Assembly: GCA_010672185.1 (NCBI GenBank)
Contig: JAAHHL010000172.1
Location: 1 to 9,851, forward strand
DNA: 9,851 nt
Origin: Caldora sp. SIO3E6
GTDB lineage: Bacteria > Cyanobacteriota > Cyanobacteriia > Cyanobacteriales > Coleofasciculaceae
Direction of reading: 5' to 3'
Below, piece by piece: positions 1 through 6,467 of this stretch (position 1 is the stretch's first letter; each line of letters starts with the position of its first letter). Position numbers and translations under genes: made by a program. A model generated the notes under the pieces. The model was not told where the DNA came from, did not search any database, and saw only the letters and a program-made list of their open reading frames with translations.

Positions 1-1099
1 CTGTAAACTCATCAGCACGGAACAGAATTGGCCAAACATCACGGTAGAACCAGGGTTTGTAATCGGGATTCCAGGTGAGGCGACTCCGTTTCCAATGCAT
101 CAGAGCACCAGAATCGCTAATATCAATCTCTTGAGGATTCTTGAATGTACCTGCCTTGCCATAGATGTCGGTACGATAAGCGAAATCCCGAATTGCCAAA
201 TCGTAAACTACATCCTCTGCCGTGACCATATCGAGAACTTCAGGTACATAGGCAGGGTAGCCAACCACAACCCAGGCCGGATATTCTACATCGATAAATC
301 GTTTTTGCTCAACCTCTTTGGAATACATCACCAACCGTGCCTTAACAACACCATCGGAGGTGTCGTCAAACCAACCATCGTTATTGGCGTAGTTGTCAAT
401 ACGGGGATACCCTAGTCCTTGCTTGGTAGTGCCAGAGTTACCATATCCACCCAAGACAATCAAACGACCTTGATTGTCTGTTTTCAGCTCTCCCAGGGTG
501 TCGATTGAATGAGGCGACAGTTCTGGTGGAAAGGTAGGAGCATAGACATCGTTATCCCGACTAAAGCTGGTCTGACGACGATCAGTGACATTCACTACCT
601 GGGCACCCGGGTCGATGATCAATTGTTGGCGAGCTTCTGATGCTGTAATGTCAGCATTGCGCCGAGGGTGATTAGATGCATAGCCATGTTCCCCTGCCAG
701 ACCCTTAAATTCATACCAAACAGCTTTTTTATTGGCCAAATATACTCGCCATTCAATGTCCACCAAAACACCTTCGTTGCCGCCCCCCCGGATGGGATCG
801 CCAAGCTTGAGAGGGCGACCTTCTGGACTGTCGCTATCATAGACATACAGCTGAAACCGAGCTGCTTGCCGCTTGATCCTGCCCTCCCCATCTTTGAATT
901 GTTTAATGGTTAGTTCCGATTCGCCATCGGGGGAATACAGGGGGTTGCCTAGGGTATCGCAGGCAATCGGTAAGGCAGCGGGTTTTTCTGGCGAAATGCA
1001 AAACTCCTTGGGGCTATTTCCTAATCGCGCAATACCAATACCAGGATGGATGCGATAAATTGGCACTGCTTGGTTATCTACATTGTTGTCGGTACTCAT
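1..1099 (-). CDS. LodA/GlxA-like quinoprotein oxidase (partial, 3' end off window)
   Basis: The frame is open from ATG at 1099 to the left edge, giving 366 residues; the family is usually about 650-750 residues, so about half is present. Family-like segments seen are YRIHPGIGIARLGNS (15-29), an EWRVYLANKKAVWYEF strand region (116-131), RLIVLGGYGNS (212-222), NNDGWFDDTSDG (239-250) and AWVVVGYPAYVP (275-286). These resemble L-lysine 6-oxidase LodA and glycine oxidase GoxA, which use a cysteine tryptophylquinone cofactor, deaminate amino acids and release H2O2. The Trp and Cys that build the cofactor lie in the C-terminal half, outside the window, so activity and substrate cannot be judged. Known LodA proteins need a partner flavoprotein (LodB) for cofactor maturation; none is visible here and it could lie to the left. 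The start is supported by AGAGGA at 1104-1109, 4 bases before the ATG. It sits 71 bp after the tyrosinase gene on the same strand, so co-transcription is likely. No signal peptide is seen. Confidence 0.88.
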   Translation of the reverse strand, partial: MSTDNNVDNQAVPIYRIHPGIGIARLGNSPKEFCISPEKPAALPIACDTLGNPLYSPDGESELTIKQFKDGEGRIKRQAARFQLYVYDSDSPEGRPLKLGDPIRGGGNEGVLVDIEWRVYLANKKAVWYEFKGLAGEHGYASNHPRRNADITASEARQQLIIDPGAQVVNVTDRRQTSFSRDNDVYAPTFPPELSPHSIDTLGELKTDNQGRLIVLGGYGNSGTTKQGLGYPRIDNYANNDGWFDDTSDGVVKARLVMYSKEVEQKRFIDVEYPAWVVVGYPAYVPEVLDMVTAEDVVYDLAIRDFAYRTDIYGKAGTFKNPQEIDISDSGALMHWKRSRLTWNPDYKPWFYRDVWPILFRADEFT

Positions 1100-1170
1100 G
1101 AAATCCTCTAATCGTCTAATCTGGGTTGGAAATTTGGCAGGGCATCGCCCACCTACGGGTAGTCCTCAGC

Positions 1171-3204
1171 TCAATCCAAGAAGTTGAGAGAAACTCCTTT
1201 GAGACGGAGCAGCTCATTGTCTTCCTGGTAATCAGCACCAATGACCACCAAAGTAATTTGCAACGTGGTTGCACCTTCCTCCAGGAGACGCTTGGCGCAT
1301 TTTGTTACCTTCACCCGATAGTTGCGGGGGGTGTTGTGATCCCTAGGACGTAGGTCGTACTCCCGTCGTCGTAAGGGAGCCGGGTCGCAGTGGCCAGGAC
1401 CACCATAACAGGCACCATGACCAAAGACGGCAAGATAACCACCGTAATGGGGATTGTCTAGGGGTGTACTGGCGTTAGCGTCAGGCAGATTAAGAAAGAC
1501 ACGGATGAAGCACGAGCGCAACAATTGGGGTACGCGATGCAGCCGTACTTCCGCTTGGGCAAAACTGCTGGCGGCGATATTGGAAACATCAATTGTGTTC
1601 GAGACAAACCGACCTACAGGCACTTCCAAACCCACAGGAAAAATGTAACTACTCTTGACATATTCATAGCCAAACCGCCTCATGTCCAACGTATCGCGGA
1701 TTGTGTAGCTCCAGGGAGTTAACACCGAATCTAAATCGGCGGGAATAGAATCCGGATGTTGCTGTTGCCATTCCCACCACAGGCGATCGACATTAGCATG
1801 AACTGGCCAAAATACCGGATCGTAAGAAGCAGTAAGATTACTAAACATATCACCATATTCAGGCTGACTATATAAATCCTCTCGCTTGTGGAATTGACGG
1901 CCCGCCACAATAACAGCTTTATTCCGATCAGCTGCATTAGGAGCATCCTTATCTCCGTTATCTTCCTTATAATCTGGGTTCATACCCCCCGTCCAAATAT
2001 GCATAGTGTTGTGGGGGTTCTGATCTAAAAAGCCATAAGAGTCGTTGTAGAGGCTACCGCCGCCAAAATCCCGGAAGGTGCGCAAACTTATGATCTGTTC
2101 GATGTCATCTGCCGAGGGGTAATGGTAGTGAATGACTTCGTTAATTGTCCCACCGTTTTTATACTCGCCAGGATAGCGCAGGGGATACCAGAGAGCATTG
2201 GCGGCAAGCAGGGCATCAATAAAACGGTTGCGACATTCTCCTTGGGTGTATTTCTCATCAATGCGATCGCACACAGCCTTAAAGAACTCAGTCTGAGTGG
2301 CAAAGGTGCGCTTGCAAGATACCAGATCTTCAAGGCATTCTTTGGGAATGTCATACTTGGCCAGGAATACCAGGGATTGTTCTGTTAAATAAGCCTGCAA
2401 CGCCTTGGGAATTCGCCAACCTTTGTCTGGACGTTCTGGCTTATATTGGGGCATCGTCCAGTCCCAATAGGGCATTGTCACATCCGGGCAATGGTCTTGG
2501 AGCGCCTGCTCAAATTCATACATGTAGATGCGGTGCCAGGGTAAAAAGCGCTCCCACCCATGTTGGCAATGGTTTTGATGATTGAGGGCCAGGTTGTTGT
2601 AGCTACGACTATCTTGAGGCCATTTGTTCAGTTTGTATAGTTCCCGAAAAGCATAGCGCAATTTGTCCAGTTGCCCCTCACTCATGTAGTCGATGTTCAT
2701 GCGCTGCTTGAGTTCCCCTGACTCATATTGATATTCAGGGGTAGGATAATTTGGATATTGGTTGCCCGCGATCTCTTCACTAGTCACCGCATCTTCAATC
2801 TCAATCCCCGTCTCCCTTTCAATCAATGGATAGGCACTGACATTTCCAAGACAACCATTATCAATCCAGTCACTAATGAACTGAATATCTTGAACCGAAA
2901 CGGACTTCTCACCCCAAGGCAGTTGCGGAAACTGGGAGCCATCAAAGGGGACTTTTCCGCCCAAACCTTTAATCAACCCAGATCTTGCTCCTCGCCCTTC
3001 TGAACGGGCTTCTGTGCTGCCATTAGAGCCGCCACAACAAGATTTGACTTGAGCAGGGGCAATCAGGGGAATACCGTGTAACTTGACGCTCAAGAACTCT
3101 GGGAGTGTGAGCTGCCATAGAGGTTGTCCACCGTAGGCTTCGGGGCGATTCTTGGCAGCCGCTTGCAAAATTTTTTGAACCTGTTCAAAATCACTATTGC
3201 TCAT
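1171..3204 (-). CDS. Tyrosinase (type-3 copper phenol oxidase) with N- and C-terminal extensions
   Basis: 677 residues. The CuA signature HGWERFLPWHR is at 215-225 (His215, His224, with His209 or His212 as the third ligand, followed by Glu230). The CuB site has HNTMH (His398, His402) and the signature DPVFWPVHANVD (462-473, His469). These place it firmly in the tyrosinase/catechol oxidase/hemocyanin family, which uses O2 to hydroxylate monophenols or oxidise o-diphenols to quinones. The core spans about 170-510. An N-terminal region (1-120) holds a CCGG/Ser-Gly-rich linker (56-75) and a segment FISDWIDNGC (109-118); a C-terminal region (520-677) contains YLAVFGHG and GHCDP and may be a beta-sandwich lid domain as in other long tyrosinases. 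Bacterial single-domain tyrosinases are about 280-300 residues, so this is a long form. No signal peptide or Tat motif is visible. The ATG at 3204 is preceded by GAGGT about 9 bases upstream. It is the first gene of a likely pair with the LodA-like gene. Substrate (tyrosine, peptide or secondary metabolite) is unknown. Confidence 0.95.
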   Translation of the reverse strand: MSNSDFEQVQKILQAAAKNRPEAYGGQPLWQLTLPEFLSVKLHGIPLIAPAQVKSCCGGSNGSTEARSEGRGARSGLIKGLGGKVPFDGSQFPQLPWGEKSVSVQDIQFISDWIDNGCLGNVSAYPLIERETGIEIEDAVTSEEIAGNQYPNYPTPEYQYESGELKQRMNIDYMSEGQLDKLRYAFRELYKLNKWPQDSRSYNNLALNHQNHCQHGWERFLPWHRIYMYEFEQALQDHCPDVTMPYWDWTMPQYKPERPDKGWRIPKALQAYLTEQSLVFLAKYDIPKECLEDLVSCKRTFATQTEFFKAVCDRIDEKYTQGECRNRFIDALLAANALWYPLRYPGEYKNGGTINEVIHYHYPSADDIEQIISLRTFRDFGGGSLYNDSYGFLDQNPHNTMHIWTGGMNPDYKEDNGDKDAPNAADRNKAVIVAGRQFHKREDLYSQPEYGDMFSNLTASYDPVFWPVHANVDRLWWEWQQQHPDSIPADLDSVLTPWSYTIRDTLDMRRFGYEYVKSSYIFPVGLEVPVGRFVSNTIDVSNIAASSFAQAEVRLHRVPQLLRSCFIRVFLNLPDANASTPLDNPHYGGYLAVFGHGACYGGPGHCDPAPLRRREYDLRPRDHNTPRNYRVKVTKCAKRLLEEGATTLQITLVVIGADYQEDNELLRLKGVSLNFLD

Positions 3205-3333
3205 GATCCATTGACCTCAGGATTGGAGAGTACAATTAGAGAATTATGAAAAATTATCGAGTTGTTAAAATTAGGATAAAAATAATGAGGGCTTTCCAAA
3301 TCGATTGATACTAGAGAGCTAGTCAAGTATTCT

Positions 3334-3350
3334 GAGAAACTAGGTTTCTC
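3334..3350. repeat. Short palindrome GAGAAAC-TAG-GTTTCTC
   Basis: Perfect 7-bp arms with a 3-bp loop. It resembles a short interspersed palindrome common in cyanobacterial intergenic DNA. A related AACCTGTTTCTTG motif follows at about 3390-3402. It has no U-tract typical of a terminator. Confidence 0.6.
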
Positions 3351-3463
3351 GTGAGGGCGACAAAGAAATATCAGCCTTTTCCCAAAAAAAACCTGTTTCT
3401 TGACCGAAGCTCTAGACGTTTAATAAGACTACCAGTCGCAGCAACAGTGAATCAATAACAAAA

Positions 3464-3523
3464 GTAATAAGTTTTTGGTAAAAAGTTAATAAGTTTTGGT
3501 AAAAAGTTAATAAGTTTTTGGTA
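3464..3523 (+). repeat. 21-bp tandem repeat, about 2.9 copies
   Basis: Units start at 3464, 3485 and 3506. Each reads GTTAATAAG, then 4-5 T, GGTA and a run of A, with one-base differences between units (first copy lacks a T near its start; the second has TTTT instead of TTTTT). The unit is AT-rich and contains a TTTTTGGTAAAAA mirror-like core. It is noncoding and lies between divergent genes, so it could affect promoter spacing. Confidence 0.85.
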
Positions 3524-3572
3524 GGGTGGTCTTGAGTTTCGTCGCCAAAGCAGTTCTCTTAAGAAACACTCT

Positions 3573-3639
3573 GGCTAATGGCTAATGGCTAATTGCTAAT
3601 TGCTAATTGCTAATGGCTAATTGCTAATGGCTAATTGCT
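3573..3639 (+). repeat. Heptamer tandem repeat (KGCTAAT)n, nine full copies
   Basis: Nine consecutive 7-bp units plus a partial tenth. The units alternate GGCTAAT and TGCTAAT in the order G,G,G,T,T,T,G,T,G. This is the style of the short tandemly repeated repetitive (STRR) heptamers described in cyanobacterial genomes. Copy number is expected to differ between strains. Confidence 0.9.
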
Positions 3640-3781
3640 CTTAACTGTCAGAACACTTATAGTGGTGTAGCTGCTGACCAGATAAATAGAATTCCCGACT
3701 AAAGTTGATCTACATTTTCTGCATCATCAGTATCGGTGTCTAGAAGAGGTTTTTACAGAAATTATATAGTTACAAAAGAAA

Positions 3782-3834
3782 GCGATCGCTGGCTCTTGAG
3801 AATCTTAGTCTGCTTGTGATTATCGTGCGATCGC
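3782..3834. other. Two HIP1 octamers (GCGATCGC)
   Basis: Exact octamers at 3782-3789 and 3827-3834. Further exact copies are at 2263-2270, 6293-6300 and 9696-9703. This palindrome is strongly over-represented in many cyanobacterial genomes and is the main compositional sign that the window is cyanobacterial. Confidence 0.85.
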
Positions 3835-3906
3835 GTGACAAGATCACAACATCTCACTTTCCGATTAAACTTAAGGCATGAACATTAAGGAAACAGCTTG
3901 TAAGTT

Positions 3907-4116
3907 ATGACTTTATCAGAAGTTCTTCCATCTGTACGACAACTCTCGATAATCGAGAAACTTAAGTTGATTCGGATTCTGGCAGAAGATTTAGAAGCAG
4001 CAGAGGATATCTCACCATTGGAACCCTTCAAAACTTATGATTTGCCGACTCCTTACAACAGTTTTGGTGCAGGTGCAATATTGATGCAATCCTTAGATTC
4101 AAGTAGTCAGACTTAA
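3907..4116 (+). CDS. Small conserved hypothetical protein, 69 aa (left copy)
   Basis: No domain is named with certainty. The N-terminal half (1-36) is a predicted amphipathic helix pair rich in Leu, Ile, Glu and Lys (QLSIIEKLKLIRILAEDLEA); the C-terminal half has a conserved-looking DLPTPYNSFGAGAILMQSL. I recall small cyanobacterial proteins of this kind preceding retropepsin-like genes, and here such a gene begins 5 bp after the stop, which implies translational coupling. A helper or antitoxin-like role is possible, but nothing in the sequence proves it. AAGGAA at 3887-3892 is 14 bases from the ATG, rather far for a ribosome site. A near-identical 64-aa copy lies at 6520-6714, with two substitutions (Ile/Val at 20, Thr/Asn at 43) over the shared length. 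Confidence 0.8.
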   Translation: MTLSEVLPSVRQLSIIEKLKLIRILAEDLEAAEDISPLEPFKTYDLPTPYNSFGAGAILMQSLDSSSQT

Positions 4117-4121
4117 TTGTC

Positions 4122-4525
4122 ATGCGCTTTCGTTACTCCACCACTGACCCTTCCCAAAACGAATTCGATAGCTTGCCACGGGTACCAATAATTCTCAGCC
4201 GAGAAGGACACACCGTTGAAACAATCGGTTTAGTTGATAGTGCGCAACTGTAAATGTCATGCCTTACGAGTTAGGGTTACAACTCGGTGCTACTTGGGAC
4301 GACAACAGAGCTATCATTCAACTAGCAGGTAATTTGGGCAATCAACCAGCAATGCCTTTGTTCGTGATGGTTCAAGTTGCAGATATTAAATCAGTTCAGC
4401 TAGCGTTTGCATGGACTAGAAGCCTCAATTCCCCTCTAATCCTCGGACAAACAAACTTTTTTATGGAATTTGACGTGTGTTTTTACCGTTCCAAGATGGA
4501 ATTTGAGATTAAACCTAGATCATAG
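4122..4525 (+). pseudogene. Retropepsin-like aspartyl protease, frameshifted at the DSG motif
   Basis: From ATG 4122 the frame reads MRFRYSTTDPSQ to GLVDS (codons 1-40) and then stops at TAA 4251-4253. A single missing G after 4241 explains this. With one G restored, the frame reads LVDSGATVNVMPYELG and continues to the stop at 4523-4525, giving a 134-residue protein. DSGAT is the catalytic Asp motif of retropepsin-like (gag-polyprotein-type) aspartyl proteases, which act as dimers. The C-terminal part has PLILGQTNFFMEFD and CFYRS, matching the second conserved segment. The downstream part alone (ATG 4259, 88 aa) would lack the catalytic Asp. The protein would have been coupled to the 69-aa gene just upstream. 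The break could be a real mutation, programmed frameshifting or a sequencing error; the rest of the gene is free of stops, so any loss is recent. Confidence 0.85.
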
Positions 4526-4661
4526 TAGAATGTGAACCTAAAAATAGGTATTTGTTAGACCAGAAGAGTACAGGCAGGATGCCTGTTCCACAACTCCACT
4601 AAAGTACTCGCAAAATACTGGGAATACTATCGATACTAGACCTCCTGCATAAATCCAGTCA

Positions 4662-4727
4662 GGGCGTAGCATTGGCGGAACAACACTTTGATTTTCTGGG
4701 CAATATGCCAGCGCCAATGCTACGCCC
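4662..4727. repeat. 16-bp inverted repeat with 34-bp spacer
   Basis: Left arm GGGCGTAGCATTGGCG at 4662-4677 and its exact reverse complement at 4712-4727. It resembles short interspersed elements found in cyanobacteria and has no coding content. It could be a MITE-like remnant or form a stem in RNA. Confidence 0.8.
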
Positions 4728-4739
4728 CTACAGCTAACA

Positions 4740-4785
4740 GCCGAAAGCTGAAGGCTTTGATCTAGCTTTGCCATACCTTGCGGCT
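4740..4785 (-). repeat. 46-bp interspersed repeat, copy 1
   Basis: Near-identical to 8630-8675 (two differences seen). It contains GAAAGCTGAAG and TTTGATCTAGCTTTGCC. Here it is noncoding; in the other location it forms the last codons of the DUF4188-like gene. Confidence 0.8.
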
Positions 4786-4833
4786 AAACGAGCCGGTATT
4801 TTCATTCCCACAGTGCGATCTCACTATTTGTAG

Positions 4834-4859
4834 GGTGTGTTAGCGTAGCGTAACGCACC
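4834..4859. repeat. Palindromic interspersed repeat
   Basis: Arms GGTGTGTTA (4834-4842) and TAACGCACC (4851-4859) pair at 8 of 9 positions around GCGTAGCG. The same TAGGGTGTGTTAGCG/TAACGCACC style of element is frequent between cyanobacterial genes. It lies directly upstream of a promoter. Confidence 0.65.
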
Positions 4860-4861
4860 TT

Positions 4862-4889
4862 TTGCACTTGTACTCATTTTGAGTATAAT
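4862..4889 (+). promoter_or_regulatory. Sigma70-type promoter of the RHH-type gene
   Basis: -35 TTGCAC at 4862-4867, 16-bp spacer, -10 TATAAT at 4884-4889 (perfect consensus). Transcription would start near 4896. This excludes the upstream TTG at 4879 as translation start and supports ATG 4921. Confidence 0.7.
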
Positions 4890-4907
4890 AGTTCAAAGTG
4901 AGTACAA
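4868..4907. promoter_or_regulatory. Operator-like half-sites TACTCA/TGAGTA over the promoter
   Basis: TTGTACTCA (4868-4876) and TGAGTACAA (4899-4907) are perfect 9-bp inverted arms. A third half-site TGAGTA (4880-4885) forms a tight palindrome with the first (TACTCA-TTT-TGAGTA) and overlaps the -10 box. Short repeated half-sites over a promoter are typical binding sites of ribbon-helix-helix repressors, and the downstream gene begins with such a segment. Autoregulation is inferred. Confidence 0.6.
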
Positions 4908-4920
4908 AAAAGAGGTTTTT

Positions 4921-6108
4921 ATGATGGCACTTTCACGGTCTCGCTTACAGGTTGTCCAGAATGATGAGATTGCCAAGGCAATTAAGACAATTCGCAAACA
5001 CCGTCCCGGACTCATCAATGATTCGATGCTAGTTACATCAGCCTTAGTGGAATATGCGCTGGCTTTAGAGTCAGACAAGCCCCGACAAGCCCATTATCAA
5101 ACACCCTATGGCATGACGATCGTGAAAACAGGCAGTGTAAGCCATGAAACTGGAATATTCCGGTTTCTGATTCGGAATTTTAACCGCATCGCCGCCATTT
5201 TCGCGCATATTGACAATGAAGATGATAAATTTATGGATTACATTTCACGGGGGGAGAAGCCTGTCTATACCTTTGTTTTTAAGGGAAAGGGATTTACCGA
5301 TTTTGAATTTATTCATGTAGCAACTGCTGAATCGCTGTTTGAAGAGTGCTTGACGCTGCTTGTATTAGATTTCAAACACCATCGCGATGATATTCGTTTT
5401 AATGTAATTTACACTAACCAGTTTGAGAAGAGATGGGGGAAATCCGTTAGCGATTATGTTCCACCCCTTGATGAAATGGCAGAGCATTTTTTTCAGGATG
5501 AAAGCTACTTGTTTGGCGGCGGGGGTGGGAAAACTTCATGTACCTTCGATTTAGATTGGGAAGCTGACACCACTCCATATCAAGGGTTTGAGATAGAGGA
5601 TACACGGTATGTTGACTACTCACATGCACTCGTTGGGTTGAAACCGTCTTCCCTTACAACAGAAAAATATGGCGTAGAAGATTTAGTTCGTTCTGGTGTG
5701 CTAGTTGTTGATCGAAATTTGCTGCATCATCGGTATCGGTGTCTATGTGATGGGTGGACAGAGGAACAACAAGACCTAGATTTGTACGAATTAGGGCACA
5801 TCTTTGGTCAGCACTTTGGATACCGAGCTATTTTTTCAACTGCACGATTTCTTAGCGAGATCGCTAGCTGCACGACCGAAACGCATCCTAATGCGACAGT
5901 GTATGTTGAGAATGGTAAGCGGATCGAAGTATTGCCGATGAAGTGGGAAAAGTCATGGTTTACCTCCCATGTTGACGGGAAAGCTAGCAATCAGGGCTTT
6001 AGTATTTTAGATAATTACCCTAACCCTTTTAGACTCTACGATATGAATGATTTTTTCCCTGACCAATTAGAGCGGTACAAGCAAAAGAAAAAGAACCCCA
6101 AACAATAA
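4921..6108 (+). CDS. Unrecognised 395-aa protein with N-terminal ribbon-helix-helix-like segment
   Basis: I do not recognise the full-length family. Residues 7-50 fit the ribbon-helix-helix pattern: a short strand SRLQVV (7-12), helix A from NDEIAKAIKTIRKHR (14-28), a GLIND turn, then helix B MLVTSALVEYALAL (36-49). Such folds bind DNA as dimers (Arc, MetJ, antitoxins). The body (60-395) is a soluble mixed alpha/beta sequence with many aromatic residues, a glycine run GGGGGKT (199-205) that does not match Walker A spacing, and a basic C-terminus (KQKKKNPKQ). ATG 4921 is chosen because AGAGG at 4911-4915 is 5 bases upstream and the promoter -10 ends at 4889; ATG 4924 is nearly as good, and TTG 4879 overlaps the -10. 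It is transcribed alone and lies between the two copies of a duplicated segment. Size suggests a regulator fused to a sensor or enzyme domain; this is inference. Confidence 0.8.
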   Translation: MMALSRSRLQVVQNDEIAKAIKTIRKHRPGLINDSMLVTSALVEYALALESDKPRQAHYQTPYGMTIVKTGSVSHETGIFRFLIRNFNRIAAIFAHIDNEDDKFMDYISRGEKPVYTFVFKGKGFTDFEFIHVATAESLFEECLTLLVLDFKHHRDDIRFNVIYTNQFEKRWGKSVSDYVPPLDEMAEHFFQDESYLFGGGGGKTSCTFDLDWEADTTPYQGFEIEDTRYVDYSHALVGLKPSSLTTEKYGVEDLVRSGVLVVDRNLLHHRYRCLCDGWTEEQQDLDLYELGHIFGQHFGYRAIFSTARFLSEIASCTTETHPNATVYVENGKRIEVLPMKWEKSWFTSHVDGKASNQGFSILDNYPNPFRLYDMNDFFPDQLERYKQKKKNPKQ

Positions 6109-6122
6109 TCGGCGGGACGCTC

Positions 6123-6146
6123 AGCTCGACTTTATCCAGTCGAGCT
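6123..6146 (+). terminator. Possible terminator hairpin
   Basis: AGCTCGACT (6123-6131) pairs perfectly with AGTCGAGCT (6138-6146) around a 6-base loop, 15 bases after the stop of the RHH-type gene. The following TATAGTTT is only weakly U-rich, so efficiency is uncertain. Confidence 0.55.
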
Positions 6147-6320
6147 TATAGTTTGCATAATTTCAGGTGTAGCGTTTTGCAAGTTGGCGTATTTCGGTGG
6201 TAAAGTGATCGTTGACTGTAACTTGAATGGGCGAGTTCAAGTCCTTGCTTGTGAATCAGTAGGTAATGTGAAGCCCAATATATCTCGATTGAGCGATCGC
6301 ACCAGAGTTAAGTATTGCTG

Positions 6321-6354
6321 GTGTTGGGTTGCGCTATCGCTACACCCAACCTAC
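6321..6354 (-). repeat. Partial MITE-like repeat, inverted relative to 8507-8538
   Basis: Reads GTTGGGTT then GCGCTATCGC then ACACCCAACCTAC; its reverse complement matches 8507-8538 with very few differences. It lacks the outer terminal arms present around 8472 and 8610. Confidence 0.75.
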
Positions 6355-6467
6355 CTATTCCAGCATTTTAGGAGTAGATGCTGAAGCTTGTTCCTTGCTT
6401 TCAGGATATGCACTCATGGAAAGTCGGTAATCTGCTGCTTATTCTTAATGACTCTACCGCAGTCATT

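Larger units (their letters stand above)
3205..3906. other. Repeat-rich intergenic region between divergent genes
   Basis: About 700 bases with no supported gene. It holds the 5' region of the minus-strand tyrosinase, a 17-bp palindrome at 3334-3350, a 21-bp tandem repeat at 3464-3523, a heptamer repeat at 3573-3639, two HIP1 octamers (3782-3789, 3827-3834) and the left end of a duplicated segment (from 3854). A CATAAT hexamer on the minus strand (3243-3248) could be a -10 for the tyrosinase gene, but I see no convincing -35. Confidence 0.7.
3854..4635 (+). repeat. Segmental duplication, left copy (intact layout)
   Basis: This segment matches 6468-6819 almost base for base at both ends. It starts at TCACTTTCCGATTAAAC, covers the leader and the 69-aa gene, and ends with a block from about 4555 to 4635 containing AGGCAGGATGCCT and ACTCCACTAAAGTACTCGC. 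The middle, 4127-4554, has no counterpart in the right copy. The left copy therefore carries the small gene plus the protease gene, and the right copy the small gene only. Confidence 0.9.
4526..4878. other. Gene-free region with repeats and a promoter
   Basis: About 350 bases with no supported gene. In order: the end of the duplicated segment (to 4635), a long inverted repeat (4662-4727), an interspersed repeat shared with the DUF4188 gene (4740-4785), a palindrome (4834-4859) and the start of the promoter for the downstream RHH-type gene (from 4862). Confidence 0.7.

Noticed and set aside
2088..2388. Antisense frames on both strands within the tyrosinase gene
   Set aside because: They lie inside a gene with clear copper-binding motifs and are shadows.
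3573..3639. CRISPR array
   Set aside because: The units are 7 bp with no spacers; this is a simple tandem repeat.
4538..4774. Minus-strand 78-aa frame
   Set aside because: Made entirely from the duplicated block, an inverted repeat and the 46-bp repeat; no independent coding signal.
5515..5535. GGGGGKT run as a Walker A P-loop in the RHH-type protein
   Set aside because: The residue five positions before the GKT glycine is Phe, so the (A/G)xxxxGK(S/T) spacing is not met, and no Walker B motif was found.
6184..6384. TTG-started 66-aa frame
   Set aside because: No ribosome site or family resemblance, and its end is encoded by an interspersed repeat.
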